DNA from: Karstenula rhodostoma CBS 690.94
Taxonomy: Eukaryota; Ascomycota; Dothideomycetes; Pleosporales; Didymosphaeriaceae
DNA length: 64,000 nucleotides
Direction: 5' to 3'
NCBI GenBank assembly: GCA_010093485.1
Contig: MU001503.1
Location: 194,224 to 258,223, forward strand
Shown here: positions 42,554 to 54,508 of the stretch, in pieces
Position numbering within the stretch: the first letter of the stretch is position 1
Layout of the letters: each line of letters opens with the position of its first letter
Made by a program: the position numbers and the translations under genes
Notes under the pieces: generated by a model
Seen by the model: the letters and a program-made list of their open reading frames with translations, nothing else
What the model was told of the DNA's origin: nothing
Database searches by the model: none

Positions 42554-43739
42554 GGTTGCGATGTCCCAGAATTGCGATGAAGCTGAGGATGTTATTCTGG
42601 GGAAAAGGTCGTATATACTGTGTGGAAGGTGATAAAGAGGTGGCTGTGTCAGCTATGGTCGCGGTGGCCGGCACTGAAGCTGTGGCCCTTTGGTGTGGTG
42701 AAAGATGCGCCGACGCTGGGGATCGTGAAAGATAGTAGTAGTGTTTGATTCACAACCCGCAAAGGGGCTACTGGTCTCTTGAGGCAGTACTAAAGGATCA
42801 GTAATGTAGAGACAAAAAGAGAACGGGAGAAAGAGAAATTTCGAAGGTAGAAAAAGTAGCGGTCGACGTCGAGGGCGTTTGCACACAGCTCAAGACCGTG
42901 CCGGAGAGCCAATCAAGTGAGTCAATGCGTCTCTCACCTCTCGTATTGATCAAGTGTGAACAATACCAAGTGAAAAGGTTGGAAAACGTCGCCCTCTGCC
43001 CCCAGTCTGAATTGGCGGGGAAACAACAGCTTGGAAGCAGAGGTACAATAGTTACTGCGAGCCACTCACGCCTCTGTTGAACTCCAGTTGCGCGCTTTCC
43101 TGTATACGAAATGAAATGCATGTTGCGGGACAGTGGAATCACAGCGCCAGCACAAAGTCTATGTACACCGTGTCAGGCAGTGTACTCAGACTTTTGCCCA
43201 GGCGTTGTCATTCAGCCCGCACTCGTCGCCTCCAAACAGCGGCCCATTGTCTTGCAACAAGCACAGCGTTAACACGAGGGTGAAAAGGGTTGACTCTGCT
43301 ACCTTTCACGTTCAGACGGGACGATGGGAAATGTCCCTGTGGCAGGCTACAATGGCGTGTAAAATTGTACCGGGCTCGTTGGACTATTCAATGCTGTCAG
43401 CCGTAGAACAGCCATGGTACGAAGCGGTCCAGAAGCCCGGATACTGGCCTGAACTCGAACATATCGCTCTCTCTCTCTGGTGCACGGCAAAGGCTGAGAT
43501 TGATCGGACGATGCTGGTCACGGGAAAAGTGCGCTAGGCAAATTCGGGCGTTACCACAGCCGTCTCCACCGACAGGCTACGTAATGGCTCTCCGAGCGGC
43601 GCCGGCAACCTTCCAAACGAACCACCGCAACGAACCCTTCCGAGGTTGGCTGCCCCACCATCAACCCAAAATCGCGGGCCTTCTCATGTACTATGTCGCG
43701 CAATCACGGGAAGACTACACGCAAACGTGGGAGGAATAA
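42554..43739. other. Intergenic region up to the second AT block
   Basis: The promoter of the preceding gene and about 1.1 kb of normal-composition sequence. A 134-codon ORF (43133-43537) has no recognisable feature and is not called. Confidence 0.45.
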
Positions 43740-46434
43740 CAATTCTAATTATAGCCCTACACTTAGTAGCTTCATTATTAATAACAATAAAGATAATAAA
43801 GACAATAGTATTAGATAGAGTAGCAAGCCTACTAAGTAGTAGACTAATAGTGAAGCTATAAGGGATAAGAGAGATTATTATATAGTATAGAATACTTCTA
43901 ATAAAGACCTTAGTCCTATACTAGATAATAAGAACCTTAGATAGAGTTATAAGTATAGTATATAGTCTAGTAAAAGTAAAACTCCTAAAAGGGAGAGGAT
44001 ATATAAAGAAGTAAAAAATATATCTAAAAAAGACCTTAGTACTATAATAGAAGATAATAAACCTTTAACTATAGTAAAATATAATATATATATATAGAAC
44101 TTAGATAACTAAATTAGTATAAAAGCTTCTAGTTAGGGTATAAATACCTATATAGCTAAGTTAGTATTAGCGCTATACTATAGTTACCTAGTAGGCTATA
44201 ATAGTTATATAGGTAGTTTTAAGAGCTATATAGCCTAGGTATTTTAAGTAAGGCTACTTATTATACTAAATAACTCTAATCTACTAGCTTACTTTTATAA
44301 TATTCTAGATCTTATTCTATATAGATATTATATAGATATAGCTAAGATATCTATAAATCTATTAGAACTATATAAAAAACTTATTACCCTATTTATTAAG
44401 AAGTATAATATACTAAAGCCCTATAATAAAGTAATATATAGTCCTATTAATATTAGTCTATACTTAATTAGGTTATATATATATAGTAATAAGATACTAT
44501 CTATACTATTACTTTAGCTTATTAAGGTATTAAAATAGCTCTATAGTATCCTTTACCTAAATAGGGAAGAGTAGGGAATTCTAAACTAAATAGTTAGATA
44601 GGACTATAAATTTAGTAAAAATATACTATTTAAGTATCTACCTTAGGTTTATTATTAATAAGTATTAAAGAATATACTTCTAGTCTTTACTTAATATATC
44701 TTTAAAATAAACCTTCCCTTCTATTAGCCTTAATATTTACTTATATAATTTTAGGTATATAATAAACTAAAGAGTATAACTCTATACTATCTAAATTATC
44801 TAAGACTTTATATAGATATCTTTAAGAGTTCTAGTACTAATAAACTAGAGGAGTCTTATCTTAAATATAGAAATATATTTTATAGCTACTATATATTAGC
44901 TATTATACTTAGATTAAAATAAAAGGACTAGAATAATAAATAGCTATTACTAGTCTATCTTATACTTAATAGAAGCTTTCTAATTATACTTAAATAGAAT
45001 TATAATAAAATAAATAATAAGTTTTAATCTTTATAGATATTTACTTTTAGATATAGAGACCCTATAATCTAGAGGAAGTTTACTAAGGGGCCTATACTCC
45101 TATTTATAGATACTATAATATACTTTCCTATTATACTAAATAAAATATTACTATTATTTTAGCTATAGTAATTTATAAAGTATTACCTAGTTAAGGGAGT
45201 CTTATATAAAGGTAATAGGCTTTACTCCTACTAGAAGACTATAGAGTACTATATAGGGACTAATATAAAGAGGAAGTCTACTAGAGTATAAATATTATTA
45301 AATATAGCCCTAGCTAGAAATTAGAATCTTAATAAGGTAGCCTATAGTAGATACTTTATATTTACACGCCTCTAAGACTATCTTAACTTTATTTAAAAAT
45401 AACTACTAAATATATAATTTAATATAAATATTTCTATTATACCCTTAATATATCTATAGCTTAAAGACTTTAATCTAGAGATACCTATTTAATAGCTATC
45501 TAAACTTCTCTATAAGGATACTTTATAGTTTATTAATCTTACTAAAAAGTATATTATATTTAGTAGCTATTAGGAAGAGAAGAAGCTAATAGATCTAAAG
45601 AGTAGGTTTTATAATTACTTCTTAGGATATAAGGTTTATAAGAGTTAACTCTAATATATTAAGTTAGTAGGACTAATATAAGTCTTAGCCGAGTCTATAA
45701 TTCTACCTATAATAGCTAAGTTTAGCTAGCGTAGTAAGGGGGATATATATAAAGAATATATATAAGAGCTTAATATATTCTTACACATTATTAATAAATA
45801 CCGTAGCCTTAATAATATATACGCTACTAACGCGGAGTTTATCTAGTACCTAAGACCCTACTTAACCTTACCTATATAAGTTAGCGTAGTTTCTATTAGT
45901 AACCTAAAAAGACCTCTATTTATTATAAACTAGAATTATAGCTTAACTACTTTAGAGATTCTCTTAGCTATATATAATAGCCTCTTAAATATACTAGATT
46001 TTACCTTTTATATAGCTAAGTCCTATCTATAAAGAATTTATCACTCTAATAGTAAAATTCTATTTCTTAAGGCTACTATAATAAAGAAGTAGTTAAAAGA
46101 TAACTAGTAAATAAGAAGAGGCTCCTTAATCCTTATATAGAGCTATATATATATAGATAAAGATATAATTATAAAGATTTAGACTAAGAATAATAATCTA
46201 CTTATACTATAAATAATAGTAACTAAGACTTTTAAGGATAGATTTAATACTATTAATATTTCCTATCTTCTCGCTCTTATAATAAATATCCCTTATTTTA
46301 ATTTACAAGCTATATACGAGTTTTCTTATCCATAGGATACAGAAAAGATACACTACCACCAAGCGGGAGACGACGCTATGGTGTTAGGGCGTTTGTACAA
46401 CAGGTTTATGGCGATACGAGAACGATACCGGTGA
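43740..46434 (+). pseudogene. RIP-damaged long ORF of unknown family, with an intact 3' end
   Basis: The block is as AT-rich as the first one, but from at least 45061 to the stop at 46432-46434 a single frame keeps amino-acid-like order. TAG and TAA stand where Gln, Arg or Trp codons would be hit by C->T or G->A. Readable stretches include KGPILLFIDTIIYFPIIL, SRYFIFTRL, DIYKEYI, INKYRSLNNIYATNAEFI and KTFKDRFNTINISYLLAL. The last 40 or so codons are normal and open: DTEKIHYHQAGDDAMVLGRL, then YNRFMAIRERYR and TGA. So mutation stops abruptly near 46,320 inside the coding sequence. I do not recognise the family; a transposon protein or a lineage-specific multigene family are both possible. The upstream part (43740-45060) is too degraded to read. 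Confidence 0.65.
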
Positions 46435-46857
46435 ACAAATCCTGACAAGAGTTGGTGGACATTTTCTCCGCAGAGCAATACCAAAGATTGAACAATGTTG
46501 GCAGTATATGAAGAACGATTAGGCAGAGATTCCTAGCGGTTTATATGGTGCAGCAAAAGCGACTGCTCGCTTTCGCTCCGGCCTTGAAGTGGTGGTGGTC
46601 TCGTTGTGAAGGCGAGCATTCGCTTCCGCCCCACCCAGAACGGCTGCAGCATGAAAGCGATTGGTCGCGTACGGCAGCGGGTTGGGAATAGCGTACTCGT
46701 TCTCGCCGAGGCGTTGCACAGACAAACATCCCCAGCAGGAAATCATATTTCGTTACATACATGTCAATAGACGGAATACCAGAACATACTCACACTAAGT
46801 GATCGGGTTATCATGCAAACACCATCCCTCAAAACCAACAAGCAACAAGAACACTAT
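46435..46857. other. Spacer before the Pex22-like gene 3' end
   Basis: Normal composition, no supported gene. Minus-strand ORFs of about 75 codons here lack any recognisable feature. Confidence 0.45.
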
Positions 46858-48185
46858 TTACTCCCTTCCGCCAACCCTCCTTTCGTAATCATCTGTGAGC
46901 CTCGAAGCATCGACAACTTCGACGCCCTTGCCGAGCCCGACTATGTCCGTGCTCTCCCACCATCGGTTTCCATGGCCTGAATGTTCAGATTTGCCCTTGC
47001 CGGCATTACTCTCATCGTCGGTGTCGACAAGGCCCCCGAGACCAGTACCGTCGCTGCCGACGACAACGATGGTCTGGCCGACCCATCGGGTGATGTCTTG
47101 GATGTTTTTACCACTGGAGCCGCTTAGTGCGTCGACAATGTAGACAAGGTCAGGTGCGAGATGACGGAGCATGTGCACGTGACCGGAAGGAGTGGTGAAG
47201 GGTAGGAGCATAGCGGGATTCTCGACGAGACGCAGGGCCTGGGAGCGGAGCGTATTCCAGAGGTGGTCATCAGAGCTGCGGGCCGAGAGAGCAGGAGGGG
47301 TGTAGGGCTCCTCGGGGTGGGGCTCGACAGCGGAGAGACCTTCAGGGCCGCCTTCGCCTGGTGTTCGCGCTGGGTTGGAGATGGCATCGTAGGAGGAGCC
47401 GAGGGATGCGGCGCGGTTGGGCGAGTTTGGTCGGGAGCGGAGAGAGGGAGTGTAGACGAGGACGAAGAGCTTGGTGCGGCCGAAGTCAGTGTCGTGGAAT
47501 TGGGACAGGATGGTCTGCACATGTTAGTTCAGTCTTTCGACAATGTCTTTATGAAACTTACGGCATTCTCAGAGCGGTATGAGCCGTGTTCCTCATGCAT
47601 GTCATCCATGAGCGACTGGGCAGACACGACAATTGCAACTGTTTTCCTCCTGCCACCGCTCGAGGGCCCGCCTCGCACTGAAGCAGCAAAGCTCTTCGCA
47701 TTGGTGTCGACGGCTGTCCTGCTCTGGTCGCTCTGCGCTTCGACATTCCGTCGCAGCGACGCCTCTTCAGACCACCTGCTGTGGTCGGGGTAGTCGTCCT
47801 TGCCCTCCTCGCGAATGCTCGCCAGCGCAGCACCGGCAGCAGCGCCCGCAGCAGCCAAGCCAGCGGCCGTCTTCTTGCTCACGGTGTCAAACAGCTGCTG
47901 TGGGCTGGGCGTCCGGCGCATCACGCCCTGGACACGCGTGTAGATGGTCTCGTCCTCGCGCGCAGCCCCGCCGCGCGGCTCAGGCATCTTCCGGAAGTCT
48001 TCCTCCCCATAGCTCAGGTCGTCGTCGTTGGACTCCTCATCGTCGCGGCGCTCGCTCCAGACCCAGGCGGCGAGGCCCGCGGTCGCGACGGTGACGGTGA
48101 AGACTAGGGGCACCCAGTAGCTGAAGGTGCCGCGGCGCGTGGAGCTGGACTGGCGGCGGTCGTAGCGGTCGTAGGAGAAGGACAT
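46858..48185 (-). CDS. PEX22: Peroxin-22-like protein, peroxisomal membrane anchor
   Basis: Exons 48185-47562 and 47514-46858 flank a 47-bp intron, giving 426 residues. The start MSFSYDRYDRR is chosen because a membrane segment follows at once (YWVPLVFTVTVATAGLAAWV), as in fungal Pex22-like proteins. After an acidic, charged linker and an Ala/Gly-rich helix comes the folded part: RRKTVAIVVSAQSLMDD, SQFHDTDFGRTKLFVLVY, then SGHVHMLRHLAPDLVYIVDA and TRWVGQTIVVVGSDG. Pex22 anchors the ubiquitin-conjugating enzyme Pex4 on the cytosolic face of peroxisomes for Pex5 recycling. It is divergent from GCD1, 355 bp apart. The assignment rests on overall layout and remembered similarity, so moderate confidence. 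Confidence 0.72.
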
Positions 48186-48540
48186 GCTTTCACTGCATCT
48201 AGGCTGCGCAGCGTGTGGGGTAGCGTGTGTGCAGGCGAGGGGGGCGGTGTTGTTGTTGTTCCTCGGACAGACCACTGCGTGGCTGGGAGCCATGAGCGCA
48301 TCCCTGCAAACATCATGGCGCTTGACAGCTGCACCGAGCCGAGGGCGGGCCGAAGAGTCATGCACATGCAAACGAAACTTTGGCGGGGCGCAACTGAACC
48401 CACGCACGCGACGACATCCTATGAACACCTTGGCTACAGGGCCCTAGAGATCAGAACTCGCTGTCTAGTCTTGCCCGTGGCTTAGGTCGCACCTGCAGCT
48501 ATACACCTTTGCACCTCCACGCCCGTGGACGCACAACGCC
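48186..48540. promoter_or_regulatory. Shared divergent promoter, PEX22-like / GCD1
   Basis: 355 bp between start codons must hold both promoters. GC-rich, no TATA box. No known operator recognised. Confidence 0.5.
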
Positions 48541-50316
48541 ATGCCGCACGCTACATTGCCCTCGCCGGGCTTCCAGGCCGTCATACTGTGTGGGCCTGGC
48601 GCTTCATTGACCACTTTCACCTCGTCGCCAAAGGATATACCAAAAGCGCTGCTGCCCATTGCCAACAGGCCCATGGTGTGGTATCCGTTAGAATGGTGTT
48701 ACCGCATGGGAGTCACAGGTAGCAAGAACCCGCCCTCCAGCCCCAACGCAAGCTGACAAAACGCCAAATGCGCAGACATCACCATAGTAACTCCCCCCGA
48801 ATCATTGGAAGCCATAAAAACTGCCCTGTCGCGCGACCCACACCTCACCTCGCTCCCCGCACCCAAGCCTGATCTCATTGCGCCCAAAGGCCTCACCCAC
48901 GAGACCGGAACCGGACACGTCTTCCGACTGCCAGAAGTGCAGGATGCGATCAAGAGCGACTTCATTGTGCTGCCCTGCGACATTGTCTGCGAGTTGGACG
49001 GCACAGCGCTGGCCGATGCGTGGATGGTGGAAGAGGCTGGATTTGGCGCAGCCACTGGCGGCCTCACTTCGAATGGCAAGTTGCCTACCGGTCTCGGCGG
49101 TGAGAAGCTCGGCAGAAGAGGTGGCCTGGGTGTTTGGTATCAGACCAAAGGCGAAGGCAGCAAGAAGGGTGAAGAGACGGACTTCATCGCGACGACCCCG
49201 CTCCCTACGCCCATCGTACCCCCGCCAGCCGACTCGTTGCGCCGCAATGTTTCGAACCTAGTCTACACGGCACCGACCGACACCCTCAACGACATCACAG
49301 AAGAGAACAAGACCTTGCCAATACGGCATTCGCTCATCCGCAAACACGGCCGCATAAAGATGCTCACCACCCACCGCGACGCGCATATCTACTTCCTCCC
49401 ATACTGGGTCATCGAGATGATCAAGAAGAACGAGAAATTTGAGAGTTTCGCAGAAGACGTGCTGGGCTGGTGGGCGAAGTCGGGCTGGCAAACCGGATTA
49501 GGAGATAAGCTCGGCCTGCGATCAATACTCCAGCCAGAGGATGAACCGGGCAGCGATCACGGGTCGCAGGTCATCGAGGAGGAAATCGACATCGCAAAAT
49601 TCAGCTCTACATACGCCGGCCCGAGCCAAGCACACGATACCTCCCCAACCCTTGCATCGCGCGTTCGCGACTCCAGTATTGCCCAAGGCGTTCAATCCCT
49701 CTCAAACCCGAAGCTGAATGTTCCGCCAATGCTATCCTACGTGCATCCCTCCACCGCAGATGCGCCGCTCATCCGTCGTGTCGACACTGCTCACCTCCTC
49801 CTGTCCATCTCCCTCCGCCTCGCCAAGCTTCCTTCCCTCGAGGAGACCAACGGCAATCCCGCTTCGCCCTTCTCCCACCAACACAAAGTTGCCCACAAGA
49901 ACCTGATTCCCCGCAAGTGCCGCGTAGAAGCCGATAACAGCCTCCTCGCAGATAACGTCATCGTCGCCGAGAAAACCAACATCAAAGAATCCTGCATAGG
50001 TGCCAACTGCAAAATTGGCGAGGGCGCGCGATTGCTGCGGTGTCTTCTCATGGAGGGCGCCGAGGTTGGCGAGAATGTGCAGCTGACGGATTGCATATTA
50101 GGCAAGAGATGTAAGATTGAGGGTGGGGATTCAAAGAGCGAGGACCGTACGGTGCTGAAGGACTGCGAAGTGCAGGATGGTCAAGTGGTTGAGTGGGGAA
50201 CGGAGAGTAAGGGGGAGAAGTTTATGCGGTTTGAGTTGCCGGAGGCAGGCGACGGAGACTTTGGTGATTTTGGAGACGACGAGGCGGATGATGAAGACGG
50301 AATTGCTCTGGGATGA
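48541..50316 (+). CDS. GCD1: Translation initiation factor eIF2B subunit gamma
   Basis: Exons 48541-48718 and 48776-50316 flank a 57-bp intron, 572 residues. The N-terminal nucleotidyltransferase-like domain is clear: QAVILCGPG, PKALLPIANRPMVWYPLEW, DITIVTPPESLEAI and later SDFIVLPCDIVCEL. The C-terminal part carries left-handed beta-helix hexapeptides (VIVAEKTNIKESCIGANCKI, then ARLLRCLLMEGAEVGENVQL). eIF2B is the GDP/GTP exchange factor of eIF2; gamma with epsilon forms its catalytic part, and in yeast this gene controls GCN4 translation. Fungal gamma subunits carry inserts between the domains, as here (Ser/Pro-rich, about residues 180-350). The acidic C-terminus ends FGDFGDDEADDEDG. Confidence 0.92.
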
Positions 50317-50769
50317 AATAGGGGATTTTGTAGTGACTAGAAGATGGCAATACCCGTGGAGGTAGAGATGCACCTGAAGGTGTTTGATCTGATCTTTGAA
50401 AAAATCTTGAGAACTCATTCTGAGAATCAACACCTTCGATGTCTTAGCCGAGCGATGCAACTCTCCATCATCGATGCAGCTGATCGCCCGCAACCGCGTC
50501 ATCCGTGCCACCAGGTCCCGACGGCTCCTACCAATGAACCTCAGGGTTTACTCTTTGCTGGCCTCGTGGCCAATGTCTCTAGCATCTTCTAGGGCAACAA
50601 GCGGAAGCCTGATTCCGGGGTCCCCGCGTATGTATAAGTGTGCGTCACCCGGAACCTGGTTCAGCACGCTTTCGCGAAACACCCAAAGGGTTAGCAAAGG
50701 ACAGGATGAAGCTTCGACGATTGGAGACGTCGCAATTCTGTTGAGAAAAGTTCTCGATGGGTTGGCCAG
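50317..50769. other. Spacer between GCD1 and the sugar-transporter remnant
   Basis: GCD1 3' UTR and unassigned sequence. No gene. Confidence 0.4.
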
Positions 50770-52040
50770 CATGAGGGATACGATACGAAGCCACTGCCTC
50801 GCCCGACGTGGGTGGATTTTTCTATGGGTGTGCTAGTGTCGATGGGTCAGCATGCTCTGTTTATCCATGCGGAAAGAAACATTGTGAGGGACACTCATGC
50901 TAACAAGTTTCTTCAGGTGGCTTTGTGTTCGGTTACGATACCGGACAAATCTCAGGCTTCCTCGCTATGCCAGATTTTGTACGGCGGTTTGGCCAGCGAC
51001 ACATTAATGGAGAAACTCCTGAGTACTATTTCTCCAATGCAAGATCCGGCCTCATCGTAGGCTTGCTGTCCATTAGAACGCTATTTGGTGCTCTTGCTGG
51101 TGCCCTAATTGCGGACTGGATTGGAAGAAAGCTGAATATTATCTTTTGGAGCCTCATATTTTCTGTGGGCATCATTGTGCAAATCAGCACAACAGATAAA
51201 TAGTATTAGGTACGTTTTGGGCACCATATCAAAAGCACAACCCTCTTCTTCAGCTCTTGGATGGAGATGGCATCGCTTACAGTACTATCTTTGCCTGCTT
51301 CTTCATTTTCGGATTCGCGGCAACCTGGGGCCCGATGATATGGTAAGCAAACAGAACTTCAGATATGCTTGCGCTTGTAGTAGCTAACAACGACAGGACA
51401 ATCCACGGAGAACTCTACCCAGCCGCTACCGCGCCAAAGCAATAGCTCTCAGCACAGCCAGCAACTGGCTCTGGAACTTCCTCCTCGCTTTCTTCACGCC
51501 CTTCATCACCAGCGCCATAGACTCTCGCTATAGCTGCGTCTTCGCCGGGTGTAACGTGCTTGCCGGTTTTAGTGAGACTCTCCACCCCACTCTCCAGTAC
51601 CGCAGCAACGCTTTCTAATTGCCCTAGGGATTACTTCTTCGTCATCGAAGGCCAGGGCCACACGCTTGAGGAGATCGACACGGTAAGTTACTCTCCATGC
51701 AATGTTTGCACATGGACGTTTCGTACATAAGCCCACGTTTGTGACTCGGCTGGCTATGTACCCGCGATTATAGATGTATCTACTGGGAGTGAAACCCTGG
51801 GAGAGCGCGAAGTGGGTGATGCCGGACCGGGACGAGCTGGACGCCAAGACGAGGCGGGCGCTGGAAGAGACGAACCCGACGAACCCGGACATTACGGCTG
51901 CGGCTCAGAGGAAGAGTAATGGTGTGGATGGTAGCGAGAAGATGGCTAAGAAGGAGATGGAGGTTTATATGGTATTATCACATTGTGGTGGACGTTGCGG
52001 GAACACTCGGAGTCGACCGGTGACAGGTAGGGGATATTTG
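50770..52040 (+). pseudogene. MFS sugar (hexose) transporter with large internal deletion and frameshift
   Basis: A spliced exon pair (donor after 50845, acceptor before 50917) gives MGVLVSMGGFVFGYDTGQIS, the first membrane helix of sugar transporters. Next come FLAMPDFVRRFGQ, the loop and helices 2-3 with ALIADWIGRKLNIIF, then a stop at about 51203. The next recognisable coding sequence (about 51260) is YSTIFACFFIFGFAATWGPM, near helices 8-9, so roughly 280 residues are missing. Near 51424 one base appears lost: GELYPA then, in another frame, RYRAKAIALSTASNWLWNFL. The tail is TLEEIDTMYLLGVKPWESAK, with introns still recognisable. An intact relative would carry hexoses by proton symport in the plasma membrane. 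The gene start could not be fixed. Confidence 0.85.
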
Positions 52041-52296
52041 TAGAGAAGTGTAAGTGGTCAGAAGAAGTTGATTGATGATCTCGCTCTTTATTTCATGCCT
52101 TGCCCAAGCCCTGATTCTCATGTCGCTGTTCCGGATTGCCCACACCAGAACTCGAATCGCACCAACCTCGACAGATAACAAAGCTTCTTCCTCGACTCAA
52201 GCCTGGCAGGCATTGAACTCAATGAAAAAGTAAAGGCCACCAAAAGGCGGTGTATCGAAGCGAGACGCTTCTCCGGAGGATTTGTCAGAGCCACTC

Positions 52297-52672
52297 CTGA
52301 GGGACAGCGGTCCTCTCTTCCAGGACATCGACGAAGAAGCCACGATGGATCGTGAAGCTTGCAAGTCGGATTGTTAGGGATGAAGGTATTGCTACGAACA
52401 GGGCCCAATCTGAGGGACGCGGTCCACTCTTCCAGAACGTCGACGAAGAAGCCACGATGGGTCGTGAAGCTCACAAGTCGGATTGTTAGGGATGAAGGTA
52501 TTGCTACGAACAGGGCCCAATCTGAGGGACGCGGTCCACTCTTCCAGAACGTCGACGAAGAAGCCACGATGGGTCGTGAAGCTTACAAGTCGGATTGTTA
52601 GGGATGAAGGTATTGCTACGAACAGGGCCCAATCTGAGGGACGCGGTCCTCTCTTCCAGAACGTCATACAAG
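52297..52672. repeat. 112-bp tandem repeat, about 3.3 copies
   Basis: TGAAGGTATTGCTACG recurs at 52381, 52493 and 52605, exactly 112 bp apart, with very few differences; a first partial unit starts near 52297. The period is not a multiple of 3, so a conserved coding repeat is unlikely, although long chance ORFs arise on both strands. It lies just downstream of the transporter remnant. Confidence 0.95.
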
Positions 52673-53383
52673 AGACCACGTCGATACTTGTACCGATAGT
52701 GAAACCTCAAGCTGGATTATTGCGGGTGAGGTGCAAAGCACGCAGGGCCGACACCCAGACGCGACGTCGGTCAAGCGTAGGGTCTTCGCGCACTCGAAGT
52801 CGCGGGGTTTGTGGGTGAGGGCGTCGGAAGCCGCAGGGCCACGCGACAGGCAGATGCGATCTTACCTGACGCCTGCAAACCGGATATGGTTTGGATATTG
52901 TGGATGATCGCAGGTAGAGGTGGGGTAGATAAGATTGAAAAGGGTAGCCGAGTAACAAGAGCAGCTGAAGAATATGGAGCAAAGATAGTAGAAAGCGGGC
53001 AGACGAGAAGTCCAAGAATGCGGGTGAAGTAACCCGTACGCAGACGAGTGAACAAGAGGATTGTGTGAGGGAGAGGGGAAGCAGGGCAGAGCGAGGGGAG
53101 GCGGGGTTTATATAGGTTGGTGGGCGGCGCTTCGGAAGCACTGGTTCCGGGTCACGTGCGAGGTGAATGACCAGGGAGAGTGGTCCCTGCCCTCACCTTT
53201 ACTTTGACTGATAGCCTCAACGCCTCCCCGCTGTCACCTGGAAGCCATGGCTCGAGCTTTTCTGCGCTCCCTTTGACTCACAACCTTGGACTCACGACCT
53301 TGGACTCACGACCAGCTTCACTCCAACTTCACGACCAGCTTCACCCCAGCTTCACCACCGCTACCCGCCCAAGTTTACCCACA
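52673..53383. other. Spacer before the CCCH gene
   Basis: No supported gene. Just before the ATG, 53276-53360 has short near-repeats (CTTGGACTCACRAC and AGCTTCACCNC) of 10-14 bp, in the likely 5' leader. Confidence 0.45.
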
Positions 53384-53872
53384 ATGTCTTCGTACTCGCG
53401 CTGGACCAAGCCGGAGCTCCTGCAGCACATTGATCAGCTCCATGGCCATGCCGAGACGAGGCTGACGGAGGTGGACGACTTATCGGCTCGCGTCCGCGCC
53501 CTTGAGTTCGACAACAAGAACCTTCGTGAACTCCTCGCCCAGCATGGACTCACAGCCCCGAAGCCTACTACCGCCGCAACCTTCGCCTTCTCCGCCCCGG
53601 TCGCGAACGTTAACAATACAGTCAATAACCTCACCATTATGAACACCAATCCGGCAAGTGCTGTCAACAATGCGGCGCCCTCCCAGCCGACGTCGGATAA
53701 TGAAGCTCCTCAAGTCCCGCTCCCCAAATGGCGCACCGTCTGCAAGCGCGAGCTTTTGGGCCGTTGTCGCCGCAACGCATGCGATTTCGCTCACCAATAT
53801 CAACGTGCGGCATATGGTGAGACGCGGATTAACGCCCTCCCAAAGTATTCTGCCAAGTCCCAGAAGAAGTAG
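53384..53872 (+). CDS. Small CCCH zinc-finger protein with coiled coil, 162 residues
   Basis: I start at MSSYSRWTKPELLQHIDQLH (ATG 53384-53386); the 68 in-frame codons upstream are low-complexity repeat sequence. A coiled coil follows (TEVDDLSARVRALEFDNKNL). After an Ala/Asn/Thr-rich linker comes WRTVCKRELLGRCRRNACDFAHQ, a C-x7-C-x4-C-x3-H finger. Such fingers usually bind RNA. The leucine-zipper-like helix suggests dimerisation. One exon, ending SAKSQKK. I do not recognise a named orthologue. Confidence 0.68.
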   Translation: MSSYSRWTKPELLQHIDQLHGHAETRLTEVDDLSARVRALEFDNKNLRELLAQHGLTAPKPTTAATFAFSAPVANVNNTVNNLTIMNTNPASAVNNAAPSQPTSDNEAPQVPLPKWRTVCKRELLGRCRRNACDFAHQYQRAAYGETRINALPKYSAKSQKK

Positions 53873-54508
53873 CGAAGGCCTCCTTGAGTATGAACTCGGA
53901 CAGTTTGAGTAGTCCATGGCTGATCCTGGGGTATCACAGGCTCCTTCTCGATACCGTTCATCAGCGTTGCGTTCCATCGGAGCAGGCTTTATGGCAAATG
54001 TAGGTTTTCATTTGTATACCATGACATTGTGAATGATTGTTCGGTGAGGGATTTGGCGATGTAGTATCTGGCCAACGCTCGAGATGCTCATCATGGTCTG
54101 ATTCAATTCTTGACTCTTCGCGAGCTTCAGCAAGCCGCGGCAATCATGGTCTGAGTTGCCCTGGGATAGGTAGTTGCGTATCCGACAGATCAAACCCATT
54201 GCAAAGAATTTTAGTTCGTCTTGATACGACTCATGTCTCTTCTCTAGCTGTCGCTCATGCTCATTCCTACAGGTGGACGAGCAAGGGGGAAGTACGTCCT
54301 GAAGTAACTTGACAAGCAACGAGACTTTAGATCCTTCGTAAAATGCTGTCTCTCGGATGATCGTGCCCGTTGCTCTTTAAAAACACAATGTCGTGATCGG
54401 GGAAACTTTTTTTCTCGTTCACATCACATATGGCCAGTTACGTAGTGTGTAAAGTTGAATAGATTTGGGTATCATTAAAAGTCCGGAGCGCTCCTGGAGA
54501 AGCGTGCC
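53873..54508. other. Spacer between the CCCH gene and SWC5
   Basis: Includes a possible exon remnant on the minus strand (listed separately). Otherwise unassigned. Confidence 0.4.
54008..54376 (-). pseudogene. Possible isolated exon or gene fragment
   Basis: An open frame of about 120 codons without a usable start reads RETAFYEGSKVSLLVKLLQD, then EHERQLEKRHESYQDELKFF and QELNQTMMSISSVGQIL. It has amphipathic, helical, protein-like composition, unlike the chance ORFs around it. It could be a terminal exon or the stump of a deleted gene. No family recognised. Confidence 0.25.

Noticed and set aside
24905..46434. Telomere or centromere proximity
   Set aside because: No TTAGGG arrays occur and housekeeping genes flank both sides; AT blocks of this kind are also interstitial in such genomes.
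52118..52710. Minus-strand ORFs with repeated peptides over the 112-bp repeat
   Set aside because: The period is not a multiple of three, so the same peptide appears in different frames; typical of a non-coding minisatellite.
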